A stretch of DNA of 64,000 nt from Biscogniauxia marginata. Lineage: Eukaryota > Ascomycota > Sordariomycetes > Xylariales > Xylariaceae. Every line of letters begins with the position of its first letter. The stretch's first letter is position 1. Shown one piece after another: positions 36,727 to 49,292 of the stretch. The position numbers and the translations under genes were made by a program. The stretch spans positions 558,001 through 622,000 of the forward strand of contig MU404059.1 in assembly GCA_022695795.1 (NCBI GenBank), in the 5' to 3' direction. The notes beneath the pieces are model-generated. The model made no database searches. It saw only the letters and a program-made list of their open reading frames with translations, and was not told where the DNA came from.

Positions 36727-38821
36727 ATGGCTACATCGGCTATTGGTCCAGTACCTAGCACCATGGCTGGTGATTCCAATCCCAATTTGGGCACCGTTTC
36801 CAACCCCAAGGACAAAAAGGAGACAAATACTACAGGTTTTGACGAGACTCATCCCACTGCCCACCTGTCAAAGCAGAATGAGGAGAACAGCTGGTTCATC
36901 ACCAGATTTCCTTGGGAGGTAAGTTGATTGAACAAAATCTAACTGCATAGAACAAACCTATTAGGTATTTACTGTTCTAGTATCTAACTAACTATGATCT
37001 TAGATCCAAAGAATGATCCTCGAGTTTGCCATGGAGGATGCTATGGTTATCAAGCCTAAACAGATCACGCCGCGCTCTAACAAGTTTGTTGTAGGTATTC
37101 AAACATGTTTACCTTGTACACAATTACCTTTCACACCTTTATATTCCTCTATATCCTCCTGAGAAGTTTCAACTTCCACCCTCCCTACTCTCTTTAAATC
37201 AAAGCACACACCACACTAACCCCAACCCCCTTCATTATATATAATGGTTTAATTGCTAAGTCGTGATAATTTTGTTTAGTGGAACGAAGATCCTAGGACA
37301 TTTGGATGGGAATACAAATGGTTCCAAGAGAAGAGGCTGAAGTCCACAAAGGAGCCCATGATGTTCACGAAGCTGCTGCGCACGTGTAAGTACACTTACA
37401 ACATCCTGACTGACAGAGACTTCTACGGGCTGCATACATTCGCTTTCAACAAGGAAAAGCAGCTACATTACTTCCTCGCTGCCGTCACACCTGGGCGCCG
37501 CAAGGCAATCCGTCACATCACGTTGGAAATCGATGCTGATAGAAGAGCTTGGCAAAATGGATGGCATTATATCATGGATATTCCTTTGGGCACCAGGTTC
37601 CATAATGATATATTTGCACTGCTCTGCCAGTGTGAGCTCGATACCTTTACGCTCAGACTAAGCTGTGTCTCTCCTGAGTATAGCGATCCGCTCGGTGAAA
37701 CCCAGAGAATTCTACAAAAGCTTAGTGACCAGGAGCTCCCAGCCGATGTAAAGGTACACTCTCTTTGGTCGCTCCCTGGGGTAAGACTTGTCTTGACCTA
37801 TGACAATCATGGTGCTGTGCCTTTGTATGGCAAACCATGGACAATCGAAGAGGAGTCCTCGGCCACGAATGCCCAGCTTGCTTTTCCATGGCTGGAATCG
37901 ACGAACATATCTACCCTTATCAGCCTTGTCAGAACGAAATTCGACAAACTTAAGCCCATACTAAAGAAGAAGGACGAGGACGGCCAAGGCGTCCGAAGCA
38001 CCATCACGCAGAATGATTTGGCCAGGGCACTGGGTGACTCCTGTCTCGATTTCCCGGGGGAGCTTCGCATCTCACAGACGATTTATTCAGATGAGTATGG
38101 TTATGCAGAAGGGACCATTGGGAATCGAACCCGGAGCCGTGCTAGAGCTGCAGCTAATAATGCTACCGGTTGGGGCACTGTGAGCGAAAAAAGACCTGTG
38201 CGCAATGCGGAAGGGCGTATCACTAGGGAAGCAGAACCTGACTACTGGGTGAAAAGTATCAGATGGGCAGAGGATTCCATCTGGGGAATGGAATGTGAGA
38301 TGGAGACCAGCGAATCCGTGGGCAAGGGCCCATATGGGACCAGATGGGAGGACATAGAGGTCCTCGGGACATGGTGGCAATTCGAAGTCTTAATCTACCA
38401 CTTCAAACGTATATACAAGAGCAAATTCATCTCCAGGCTCCCTATAGATGAAGCACGGCAAAACCTTCGGGAGCTCGAGGAGGCGCCGGGCCCCCTCGAC
38501 ATTCAGGACCCGGTCCTACGTTTGGTGGAGCAGCATACGGAAGGAGACGTCGGGGTGAAGAAGAAGTGCTTTCGTGAAAAGCTGGAGAAGGCTGAGGTCA
38601 GGCGCCAGAGGCGCATGGCAAGGCTCAGGAAGCACATCAGGAAGCACGACGCAAGGGAGGCCAGGAAGTTGGCGAGAGAGGCGAAAGAGGCTGCTAAGGC
38701 GGCCCGTGAGGAAAAAAAACGCAAGCGAGGAGGCGCTTCTGCTTCTGCTGCCTCTGGGGACGATGATGACCAGCTTGGGCCCGAGCCCAAGAAGGTGAGA
38801 AGATCTACTCGCAACAAATAA
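36727..38821 (+). CDS. 2EXR-like domain protein with basic coiled tail
   Basis: Three exons are inferred: 36727-36918, 37004-37090 and 37280-38821, with 85- and 189-bp introns, giving 606 residues. The join after exon 1 yields WFITRFPWEIQRMILEFAM, which resembles the opening of the fungal 2EXR/F-box-like motif (LPxEIRxxIWxxA). After it come RTCKYTYNI and a domain ending before a repeated charged segment. The C-terminus (about 540-606) is a Lys/Arg/Ala/Glu helix with nuclear-localisation-like clusters KKRKRGG and KKVRRSTRNK. 2EXR proteins are expanded in filamentous ascomycetes and mostly uncharacterised, so no biochemical role can be given. It is the first gene to the right of the transposon island. 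Confidence 0.75.
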
Positions 38822-39099
38822 GGAGACACTTTTTGTCGTCGGCGTCGCCTAGCACCACACATGATTCACCAGCACTTCTACCCTCTGATCGGAATCATCG
38901 TCAACGCCATCGGGATACTCAATTACTCGCAACGTTTGTCATATCCCTCCTGCAGAATGTCGGCGACGCACACTAGTAGTCGTTTACAACCTGGTTGCTC
39001 GGCCACTAGGACACATAAAGACACAACCTGTCTCCCTTCTTCACCCCTAGTCACAAACACACTTTGTTCTATAGAACTTGGGCTTTCATGCTAGTTGGT

Positions 39100-39123
39100 C
39101 AGCCAGCCAGCCAGCCAGCCAGC
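39100..39123 (+). repeat. (CAGC)n microsatellite
   Basis: About six perfect units of a 4-bp repeat in non-coding DNA. Confidence 0.85.
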
Positions 39124-40020
39124 AATCAGAACGAGACCACGACTACGACGACGACTTCGACTTCGACCATCCACCACATCCCCCTTTTTCTCTTACCTTG
39201 ATATATGTACGAGTACCCAATCGACCAATCCATCGACCGCAACAGAACAGAACACCTCGATTCACAGTTCTACCGCGCACGCACACGAATACGCACATGC
39301 ACCCACATACCCTAATTCCCAAGTCATTTCGTTTCAGAACCATCGTCTTCGCTGTCTTCGTCTTCGTCAAATAATTCAAGAAGGGGAAGATGATAGACCC
39401 CCTCCCCTCCCCTCCCCTCCCTTCTTTCTTCTTCTTCACGACATTAAGGAGACCACGAAAAGGGGGAAATGGAGAAGAAAAAAAAGAAAACACAAAAAAA
39501 AAAGTTCCTTTCTCGTTTCATCACGCATAATAGGAAGGCTACGACAGGGTGGTACCCTTTTTCTCTGCTAGCTAGGTAGTTAAAGCTAGTTTAATAGTCC
39601 TGCTCGTAGGCCTCTCTCCCCTCTAGGGGGGGAAATAGGCAAAGGGCAACTCGGCCAATCACACAAAAGTTTCTTTCTAAATGATAACCTACCTTATGGT
39701 TTTGCTATCAAGATCGTGAAAACTCGTAAAAAAAAGTGATTCTCTGCCTGCCTACCTATCCCGGTGTGCCTTGTATTACTTAGGTACGTAAATATGACAT
39801 GTCATTCTTTGACGTCATTAAACTTAACAAGTATTGAGAGTACTCCTCGCTCTACCTTACATTGATACTAGCATTGCCATCTTGTTATTGCCTCTGCCTC
39901 ATGTAGGATCTGTCTTCAATATATACAGTAGTACAAGTCGTGTTTCTAGATCCCGCTAGCAACATCTCTGTATTTTAATGACCGCATGCCACAGGCCATA
40001 AGACATGGTGAGATAACCAA

Positions 40021-40044
40021 TATGTATGTATGTATGTATGTATG
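40021..40044 (+). repeat. (TATG)n microsatellite
   Basis: Six perfect tandem units in non-coding DNA. Confidence 0.9.
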
Positions 40045-40607
40045 AATTATAGATGCATGACTTTAAAACAAGAAAACGACATCAGTAGTAATCAAAAGGG
40101 TAGCAAGAAAACCCCTCACCCCCGGAATTTGGTGCAACGTAGCTGCTTTGATAGTATCACTAGTATGATAATGATAACGACAATGATAATGATGACGATA
40201 ATAGTAGAGGATGATTGACATGGGATGATGTAATAATGCAGCAGTGAAAACAAACAGCAGTAGTAACCGCTTCCTCTTAAAACGCCCCGGGAGAACCGAT
40301 GTTAAAACCACCAATTTCCCCTTTCCCCTTCCCCCCAGTATGCCTCTATATTTTCGGAATCCGGACTCAGAGACTGTCGTCATCAGTCCCCTTGTTTCGA
40401 TACCCAAAAAAGGGCCAGGGCCAGGATGGCGAGTTGTATGAATAGTGCATGTCATAAGACCAAGCAGCCGGTGATAGACCTGTGAGAAATACAAGAAAGA
40501 ACCCGTCAATATTAGAAGATCCTTTTAATCGTTGGTGTAAGAATTCCAGCCTTAACAGCTTGAAGGTTCTTTCTCAATTTCGTGTCATAGCACCGGGTCT
40601 CCAATCC

Positions 40608-42422
40608 CTAAGATAGGAGAAGACGGAGGTTGGCTGAAGGAGGAAGAAGGAAAGGATGGGAGGTGTGGTGAGTATAAAGAGACGAAACTGCTAACCATCT
40701 GCTAGATTCCCATTCGCGAATCCACTGACAGCAAATCTTTAAGCGCTCGCGAACACTTGAAGTCTCGAGGAGCTTGTATTTTTCTTCAGCCTTGACAGAT
40801 ATAATGCTTGCAAACCACCAAGGGAAGGTAATCGGATCTGTCGGACAATTACCATAGATCGCTAGAGTCCGCGTTGTCAACCATGTGGCACTTTGTGCCC
40901 GCATCCTCCGTACAAACTCGACCCCAACGTCGGCCAGTTCTCTAGTTGACATAACATCGAGGTCGTCCAGTGACACTGCAGTAGGTGGTTGTCGGGCTGA
41001 TGTCGTTTCTTCCGGAGGCGCGGGTTCTGCTGACTGTGATGGCATAACAAATTCTCGTACTCCGTTTCCCCGCATCGTTTCAGACGCTTCTATAGCCTCC
41101 TCTTCTGCCACGCTTATATCGTCGACACGTTCGATATTGCCAACGACGTACCCATCTAGCCACCCATGCCGCGTCACCCGGAAGCGAGAGACACCCACAG
41201 TTTCCAAAAGACTGCGTCCGTCGGGAAAGAACTCGATGTTACTGATGCGAACAAGGGTACCATATTCTTTGAAATTTGGCTCGCCACGTGCTGACGGCAC
41301 AGAGTGAAGGACCATGCCGAATGTTCGATTCCCCTCCATTGCTCGTCGAATCATAAGACGATATCGCGGCTCGAAGACATGAAGAAATAAGGGCATCGAC
41401 GGAAATGCGAGGGTACAGATGAAGAGTGGTATGTCGAAGCCCCCGTGATTAGCCTGGTCCTCGTTCCTCTGAGCTTGTTCATGGAGCGCCACCAGGTCGG
41501 CCCAAAAGCAGGTGATAATTTTACAAAGCCGCTCATTGGAAGGGAACGACCGAGGGTCAAGATGGGATTGTATCGATAATCCACGCCTGCATATCGGACA
41601 TAGATGTGAGTGGTCGAGTATTCGTTGAAGACAAGAGCGACAGAAAGTGTGCCCACATGTCGTCGTCATTGGATCGAGGAAAAGTGCATAGCAGACCTGG
41701 CAGTCCATCTCGACCCTGACGGATTCTCTCAGCCTCGCGAAGACTTCTATATCAACGGCCTCAGCCTCATCATCACTTGCCCCCACAGACGAATATGATA
41801 CTTCGTCTTTGTAATCTAGCTTGCCGAGCCCGGCCAACGTATAGGTCGCGGTGATGCGACCACCCCTCAATACTTTCGACTCAGGCTCAGTCTCCTCGAG
41901 TGAGGGCAGTCCAGCAAGACTCCAGCGATCCTGCACAGCAATGTGTGTAGACACATTTGAAAGGCCTGCCACATCCCGATCTACATCCATCGTAGTCTTG
42001 ATGACGGCCAACGCCTTATTCAATGTGACATCGACGGCGCAATCCCCAACGGCATGCTCCTTCTCACAAGCCGGGAAGGGGCATGTAAAGCCTTGCAGAC
42101 GACTGGCAGTTGCTGGCCATGATATGTTGGTTCTCACATGGGTCTGAGGTATGCAAGCCTTGCAGATACTATACCCACATGGCAATGTGGTCGGTTCTTG
42201 TATGATGTTGGAGCATATCTGGCACTGGATAAGCCGTATTATCTGTCGAACGTCCTTAACAGCATTCAAGAGGAATTCTGCTCCTGCTGCTGGCTGCTGA
42301 GTAGCAGCAGCGTTGGAAGCCAAACCGTCGACCTTCTTGAAATGAGGTTGCGAGACCAGGCTATCGGAGGGCGTCGAAGAAGGTGTCTCTGATGGAGTTA
42401 CGTCTGGCTGGTTGGAGGACAT
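40608..42422 (-). CDS. LON-domain RING-finger protein (LONRF/CrgA-like E3 ligase)
   Basis: Single open frame of 604 residues from the ATG at 42422. It has two RING fingers. The first is CQICSNIIQEPTTLPCGYSICKACI at about 67-90, with its later ligands in CPFPACEKE. The second, better one runs CQVCYALFLDPMTTTCGHTF to CPICRRG at about 238-280. A LON substrate-binding domain follows, about 325-590: PLFICTLAFPSMPLFLHVFEPRYRLMIRRAMEGNRTFGMV, quoted in parts from the frame, then RFRVTRHGWLDGYVVGNIERV. The family acts as ubiquitin ligase; the protease part of Lon is absent. The last residues are uncertain: after REWESSRW a donor GTTAGC could splice to acceptors near 40645 or 40614, replacing the low-complexity tail, so the true stop may lie downstream at about 40560-40590. 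Confidence 0.85.
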   Translation of the reverse strand: MSSNQPDVTPSETPSSTPSDSLVSQPHFKKVDGLASNAAATQQPAAGAEFLLNAVKDVRQIIRLIQCQICSNIIQEPTTLPCGYSICKACIPQTHVRTNISWPATASRLQGFTCPFPACEKEHAVGDCAVDVTLNKALAVIKTTMDVDRDVAGLSNVSTHIAVQDRWSLAGLPSLEETEPESKVLRGGRITATYTLAGLGKLDYKDEVSYSSVGASDDEAEAVDIEVFARLRESVRVEMDCQVCYALFLDPMTTTCGHTFCRSCLQRILDHSHLCPICRRGLSIQSHLDPRSFPSNERLCKIITCFWADLVALHEQAQRNEDQANHGGFDIPLFICTLAFPSMPLFLHVFEPRYRLMIRRAMEGNRTFGMVLHSVPSARGEPNFKEYGTLVRISNIEFFPDGRSLLETVGVSRFRVTRHGWLDGYVVGNIERVDDISVAEEEAIEASETMRGNGVREFVMPSQSAEPAPPEETTSARQPPTAVSLDDLDVMSTRELADVGVEFVRRMRAQSATWLTTRTLAIYGNCPTDPITFPWWFASIISVKAEEKYKLLETSSVRERLKICCQWIREWESSRWLAVSSLYTHHTSHPFLLPPSANLRLLLS

Positions 42423-45400
42423 GAACTTTTATTTTGCGTATTCCAGCCTTTTGGCAGGTGATCTCATCGATTGGCCTGTTCTACCTCGTGGTTGTCGAGA
42501 TCTCTTTTAGAAAGCAGTGCTCTTTGGTACATTTACAGGCGTCTCAGTTAGCTAGAGAGAGCCGGCTCTACTATAAGCGGTGAAAATATAAGACGGCGTA
42601 GCAGACGGGCGCGGACCGGGTTAGAGATGTGGTTTTAGTGGTAGAGACCTGAAACGGGCATTGGCAGGGGGTGTCTGATGATGAGTAGATCAAGGTCGGG
42701 ATTATCAAGCGCAGCCGTTTCTCGCTGCATAGTTGTCTTGAAGGGGCAGTATTTTCTTTAGTGAACGAGCACGCAGACGTGGGCATCAGGGGACGGGGAA
42801 CTAACTAGTCGCCCGAGAGCGTGCAGGGAAGGCCTTTTTGAGGGATTTGATATATATTACTGGTGCTAAGCTGCTAACGGTGCAGACGGAATGGGTCAAA
42901 GATGTCGAAGTCATCATACATCTGGATCTAGTCGATGTTGGTAGCTCGCAGGTGTGGATGGGCCTGGTCGGGCAAGGTGCAATGGGGGAAAAGTCCTGAC
43001 GTAGTAGGGGTACTTCAACGAGCGTGGAACTTGAGACCCCGCCCTCTGATTGGTCCGGTCGCGTTGTTGTGCATTACTGATCTCGATGCGGGAGCGGCTA
43101 ATCATTGGTCTAACCCGCGAAACTATGGAGCTACTCTGCTTACCTAAGTACGTACTCACTAGTTACACAGTCGTCTTCCTATTCCATACGCGTAAGTATT
43201 GATGTAAGCCAATGCAAGAGTTGAGAAGAAACATTGGAGGGTGGGCTTTGACAACAGGCTTGAACTAATCCTAATTCAACATGAACTGGACCTTTGATAC
43301 AGAAAAAAAAAGAAAAGATCCAGTGTCAGTTGATGTATAACGAGAGTTAGAAAAGTGATGATGTCGAATTCCTATGGACATGATTCATCTCAATACTTCA
43401 AGGCCCAGCCACCGAGAATGTTGAATTCAACCTCTCTACTGCATTCCTATATCCCACCACCCAATGCACTTAACCTAAGTATCTAAGGTTAAGTGTCCCG
43501 TAGGGTCTATTAGGTAGTATCGTATGATATAGGTGACTGTAACACATTCTCATTAATCTAGTTAAGTTACATATTTCGTATATATTTTCAAGACAAAGCA
43601 GAACACAAAGTGTGGGTAGGTAACCCATCTCAACTTCGTATCACGACCCTCTCACCTTCATATTCAAACAACTCGGTGGCCGAACAATTTAAGACAACCT
43701 AGCCGTACCTAGATAGCGAACAGGCCCACGGTTTGGTAGGTATCTGTACGAAGAACTACTTGACCTACCTATCTAGGTCCATACCGAGTTTCTCCTTTGT
43801 TCCGTGACTCCCCCCCCAGGTCCTTTAAACGCGTCCATGATGCCAGCACTCGTCTATCGATCCCCATACGGGATCTGCAGGCCTCGCAATCGACGCTTAT
43901 AAGCCAAACGTATGCTAAGCATGGTGCCGCGACGGCTACCGGGCACTAACATACCCGAGCCTGTCACACGCAAGAAAGTAAGCTTCCGAAGAACTCAGGA
44001 CGGACCCGGACCCCTAAAATTTCAATGTTTGCCTTTTTGGGACAGGTTATGACTTCATAGATCTGTCCCTGGGGGGGAGGGGGCGCTACATCCTTACGTA
44101 TTATATGTGATGGCAAGGAAGACAGAAGCTCTCTTATTGGCGCTCTCGATAGGTTGGTTACCGGAAGTACTGTACACAAGAGAGGAAGCATGCATCCGCT
44201 TTGCTTCACCAAACCCCAAGCTTTACCTCCCCTAACCCACCCCTCAAAAAAGTTAGTTACCTACCTACCTGGAGATAGCCATCCGAAAAAGGTTGTTTCG
44301 TGCCTATTCTTCTCTCTATGATTGGATCTTGCACTAACGTCAACGCTAAAAACTAGGGTATTAATGTATTTAATCTTGTTACACGGCTTACTCACGGGCA
44401 CTACCGGCTGTTTTTTTCTTTCTATTCTTTATTTTATTTTATTTGAGCCTCAACTACGAAAAACCTAGACTGGGACGCGCTTAAATAGACCTCCCGAATC
44501 TTCCGTGGGTTCTCCACGGGGCAAGCAGCGCGTCACCCAAGTGTTATCAAGACACGACTTCTAAACCCCCCCTCCCCCTTCCCGTTTTCGAGTCTATCCT
44601 TAATATACTCATTGCAGGTCTGTTGGGAGAGGGTCCCGTCCCGTATAGAGTACATTTACACAGGTACCTCTAAAACTCTACAACCCCAGCTACCCCCTCC
44701 TCCCCTAAACCCAGAGCTCACAGCGCAGCAAGGGTGGCTAGGAGGTATGGATACGCAATATCTATGACGCAGTCATACTAACTACCTACCCTTTCCATCC
44801 CTTTACATGCATCATTCACTTCTTTTAATAGACCACATCTTTCCATTCGTGCTATTGACGTTTAGATAATTGATTCATTTAATAACAACTACCGCCTCAA
44901 TTAATTAACACCTGCACCCCCCGCTTCCAACTGCATAGATAGGTAGATAGGTACCTAGTTGGTTTCTTATCGCACCACTCCCCTCCCCTTCTCTTCTCGT
45001 TTCTTCCCACGTGTTCGTATACTTAAAACCCAAGCTCAGCGAAAATTCTATATTACCCACCTCTTTTGTTGCTATCCCTCCTCCCCTCCCCTTTACCTAA
45101 TCAGCGCGCCTCTTGCCAGACGTATAAGTTATGTCCTGGGTCTTCCTAATCCCCTAATAGCAAAGGGAAAGAGACAAACACGATAGAATGACGCAAAACC
45201 AGTCCACCCCTTCGTCCTCCCCCATATTCCTAGGGTTCCCTTCTTTCTTTTTCTATTTCGACTTCTTAGCGTTCCCTATGCCCAACGGATTATTTTCCTC
45301 TTTTGTATTTGTTTTTATTATATGTTCCATAATTACCCCAAAACAAATTGTCAATGTCATTTCTCTCTCTTAGGGGCGAAGGGAAGTTTTCCTTTTCCTT

Positions 45401-45710
45401 CAAGATGATTCTTTTTCTATTTTCTCCCACCCGTAACTACCAAACCATTTTCTGCCGGTTTGTATAGATGTACCTTGAGCATTCGAATGTATGTCCCAAT
45501 AATACAAAATATTTATATCAATCATGATATAACGCCTTGTTGCATTTCCCGTTCCGTACCGTTCCAATCCGGACTATTTGCAATTGCCAAAGAACCTCTT
45601 CTTTTTTCCTTCCATCTCTTTTGCCAACGCTCTTATCAAGTCTTCATGAATTCATGTAACAGACAAAGATCTCTTAGCAAAGCGACAACACACAGCTTTA
45701 GTTAAACTCA
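42423..45710. other. 3.3-kb intergenic region, no gene seen
   Basis: The LON-RING promoter is at the left end. CCTACCTA/TAGGTA motifs recur (43730-43790, 44258-44275, 44930-44960). From about 44990 to 45400 the plus strand is C/T-rich. No open frame with family resemblance, no tRNA or 5S RNA seen. Confidence 0.5.
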
Positions 45711-47066
45711 TCACCGGCGTTCCCCCCACCCCCACCTCCCCTTCCCCGTGGCGGATCGGTTCACCGCCAGCCAGCGTCCGATGTTCCCGAAGCAAACGCA
45801 GCAGCAAAAGAGCACATTGAGTAGCCAGATGCCTGTGGCGACCGTCTCCTGGCTCGCGAGGCCGCCGAGGATCGGAGTGCCGTCGACATGGTTACCGCCG
45901 CCGCTGGCCGACTCGTTTTGCAGACCGTGCGTCCCGTAGGCTGCCGACGAATGGACAATCGTGGGGATCGGCACCATCTCCGGGCTCAACCCCATCAGGA
46001 CCCCTGAGCCCGCGAGTCCGACTATCGAGGACACAAGGAACCCTGGTATCGACCGGTCTATTAGGAACCACAGCACCGGGTTTACGAGGGCCAGCGTAAG
46101 GGAGACCTGGAGAGTAGAATCCCAGGGGAGTTTACGCTGCGCACAATATGTTAGTACCTAATCTGTTTAGAGAGGAGGTAGGAGGGGTCGGTTGGGCATG
46201 ATTAAAAAGAAAAAGAAAAACAGAGGACATACAATAGCGAATGCGATCCCCACAAACGTGCCGATGCCCCTAATAGCTAGAGCCCAGTCCGTGCTAGGCG
46301 ACTTCTTGCCCGACACGTCCGCTCCCATGGTGTGCTCCGCCGCTGATTCCTCGATTTCTACGGCCGGTCCGAAGCTTCCCTCCCATACACCGTCGACCCA
46401 GGGCAATAGGCTGCCGAGCACGACTCCAGACACGGCCCAGAACGCCATATACTGCCAATCCAAATGTGTAGGCTGGGACACGCTCTCCATACGGAGCGCG
46501 GCCCTCTGCGTGTCCTGCACCCGTGCTGCCAGCAAGCCATACAGGACCCCTAGTCCGGACAGCAGCAGCACCCTCAAACTTAGGTAGAATATGGATGCCG
46601 AAGTAGACAGCGGCGGTGTCCGGGCGGTCGGATGCAAGGAAGACCGTCTTCGCATGGAATTCGTTCGTTCTGTTTGGAGCTCGTAGTCTGGACCGTCTGC
46701 GTTGAGACCTCTCGCGGGCGTCTCGGCGCCGGTCCCCCAGGGCGTGGTCGGCTCGTCACCAGCGGCATAGAATCTGTCCCTGCCATATGTTGTCGGCGAG
46801 TATATGCCCATCAATGTCGAGCTAGTGAGGTTCATGACGGATTGTGCGCGGCTGATGGAGCCAGACTCGGAGGTAGCATTGTTTTCTCTAGGGCCTAGTA
46901 GTTTTGAATTCAGGGTCTCGAGATTCAATGTTTGTTGGTAAGGCGGGGAACCAAGACTCGGCGGGTAGGAGTCTTCGTCTGGAGGCGTCGGCTCTTTGAG
47001 GTTCAGGCCGAATGGTCGGCGTGGAATAGGCCGCCAAATCGGTGGTCCGTCTGGCGAATCGGTCAT
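45711..47066 (-). CDS. INSIG-domain ER membrane protein
   Basis: Two exons are inferred: 47066-46233 and 46136-45711, with a 96-bp intron (GTATGT...GCGCAG), giving 419 residues. The first 150 residues are hydrophilic and Ser/Pro/Thr-rich (cytosolic). Hydrophobic segments follow: FYLSLRVLLLSGLGVLYGLL, YMAFWAVSGVVLGSLLPWVD, WALAIRGIGTFVGIAFAI joined to RKLPWDSTLQVSLTLALVN, then LWFLIDRSIPGFLVSSIVGL and WLLNVLFCCCVCFGNIGRWL. The RKLPW(D/E)S segment, the loop FLIDRS and about six helices are those of INSIG proteins, which in yeast and animals bind HMG-CoA reductase or SREBP machinery and control sterol synthesis. The role here is inferred from the family. The intron contains a run of T/C near its 5' end. 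Confidence 0.88.
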
Positions 47067-49292
47067 AATTATTTCCTCTGTGGGATATCTCTCGAGCTGG
47101 AGGGGAGACGGAGAGCTACGTGTACGAATATAGGAGAGGGTATTGGTTCCGTGCGGTATGTCGAGAGAAGGAGAACGGCAGATATGATGTAGGGGGAGAA
47201 GACGAGAAGAGCGACAGGGAGCTAGCTTAATTCCGGCAGTAAATAAACCAGGACACTGACTCAGTGTCTCGGATGAACAATTGTCAAACTAAACCGACGT
47301 GGCTGCCACCAGACAGACCTCGTCACGCGAAAGCTTAAATCTGTATGTAGTCGCAAGCTGTTTCGGCAATGAACGGTGGATAACCGAGGAGACTTTCTGC
47401 GCCACAGAATGATTGGATAGATTCGGATGAGACTTAAGGGGGGAGAGACTCGAAAAGAAAAAAGATGTTGGGAAAACACACGAAACGAAGATAAAAGTAT
47501 AGACGGTAGATAGATTATACGTACATATGGCATAAAACAGATTGGAAAAACAAATCTGCCAGCGTTACTTCATTGGTGTCTCTCTCTTTTTTTCAACAAA
47601 AAAGGCCAAGCGACGGAACGACGATGTGCAGCGCAGGTTGCATTCTTCCCCCCCCCGCGAGCGCGCATGTATCCACACAGAAGTCACCACGGCCCACCCA
47701 CCGAAATCTGATCGACCTTTTTCCCCCATACGACGAGTGGAGTCAGATTTGCCCAGATGGACAGGACGGGAAAGAGCGAAAGAGAGTTTTACGCCGCATC
47801 ATCGATCAAGGGAGGGGGAAGGGGTGAGATGAGAGAGATCGCGATTTATTTATGTAATATACTTGCGTACATGGCACCTAAGACATGTAATGTAGGCTGG
47901 AAGGTACATACATACAGATAGATACCTAGATACAGATATTACTACCAAAACAAAAGCTAGATGAGATTCCCACCGAGCCCCTCCTCCATACATACATACA
48001 TACATACATACATACACATACATATGTAAAATCGTAAAACCGACTGAAGCCATTTCCATATTATACTTACCTAAGCACGTACGCACCTTCTGCTACTTAA
48101 CAAGGTGACCAAGCCCACCGTACCGCGTTTTGACGTTTGTTGCGATGATCTTTCTGCATCTGGTCGGTTTCAGCGGTTATGCATTATTTATGTATGCAAA
48201 AATTAGAGAGAAGAGAAGACAACACAATAGAAAAAGAGGGGGAAACTAAAAAAGAAAAGAGAAAGAAAAACTCCCCGATCAATAATACTAATTTGCACAT
48301 GCTAGCTAGGTACCTCGTGTTGCGTGCGCATATTTGTGTCACTTAATATATATATATAAAGTTGTAAAGGCACTTGACCGATACACCACCACAACTCTAC
48401 CAAGTAGTTCGAAGGCGGGCAGAATCACATGCCTCGTTTTTGTGGTGTGCGTGTGCGTGTCTCACTTGTCTAACTGGGTCCCCACCTAATGTAGTGTAGC
48501 ACAGTAATCTGGTCCCCCGTGACTGGCTGAGACCTCTACTGTAACTTCATGTTTCCTTCCAGCTCCGCGCTGATTCGCTATTACCCCACATCCGAACATG
48601 CATTAGCTCCTGTAGATACCCGCTCTGTACCAGGTACTGTAAGCCAGGACAAGTTTCTGCCGATGGGCCCGGTGGTGGTGAGTTTCTCTCTTTTTTTTTT
48701 CTTTTTTGCCTTTTCTTCAATTGATCTGCTGCTGCTGCCGCTGCCGCTGCCGCCGTCGCCCGTCGAATGGGACTTAAGAAGATTAGCGGGTCATGTCTGC
48801 ATCTGCCTCTAAATAGCATTCAATAGGGTAAACCAGGTATTCTCTCTTGCGCCTGTACCAGGGAAATCATCCATTCATCTACAAATTTAAAAGCCTTCTC
48901 CAAAGGGCACAGATGCTACCCCTGGATGCCGTATTACTTGTCACATAAGCCTCGTGTCAAGGAGCCAGCTGTCCCGCTTTGCTCGCATGTGAGCTCATAC
49001 GACTCACGGAATTGAGTAAAACATTGACCTTCCCAGTACTCCCATTATTAGGTGCTCGGGTTCACACGCACACACACGCGCGCGGAGGCGGGCGGTCGGG
49101 CGGCTTTTGCCCCGTCTAATCGGACGGTGAGAAGACCCGAGACTCCCTGCTGCTGGATACTCTACACTAGACAGTGTCCCTTGATTTTAGTAACTAGCTG
49201 CAAGGAATTCAAGGCGGGAGGGGACCTCGCGACTGTTCCGTTTTTCGGTGATTAAGATTTGGATATTTCCTTTCCGTCATATAACAAACAGT
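47067..49292. other. intergenic region, no gene seen
   Basis: INSIG promoter at the left, then non-coding DNA. Contains (CATA)n at 47987-48026, A-rich DNA at 48210-48270, and alternating purine/pyrimidine (CA/CG)n at 49063-49082. No supported gene. Confidence 0.55.
47987..48026 (+). repeat. (CATA)n microsatellite
   Basis: Nearly perfect CATA repeat of about ten units with one interruption, in non-coding DNA. Confidence 0.85.

Larger units (their letters stand above)
38822..40607. other. convergent intergenic region with simple repeats
   Basis: 1.8 kb between the ends of the 2EXR-like gene (+) and the LON-RING gene (-). Holds (CAGC)n at 39100-39123, (CCCCT)n near 39398-39421 and (TATG)6 at 40021-40044. 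Open frames here are low complexity and unsupported. Confidence 0.6.

Noticed and set aside
38110..38135. A perfect tRNA T-arm/B-box-like sequence (minus strand) inside the 2EXR-like gene
   Set aside because: It lies in a well-supported exon and no matching D-arm, anticodon arm or acceptor strand is present.
39095..39571. 158-codon plus-strand frame after the 2EXR-like gene
   Set aside because: It translates simple repeats and C/T-rich DNA and starts at a non-ATG codon.
47987..48026. Short tandem repeats considered as a CRISPR-like array
   Set aside because: Repeat unit is 4 bp with no spacers; it is a microsatellite in a eukaryotic genome.
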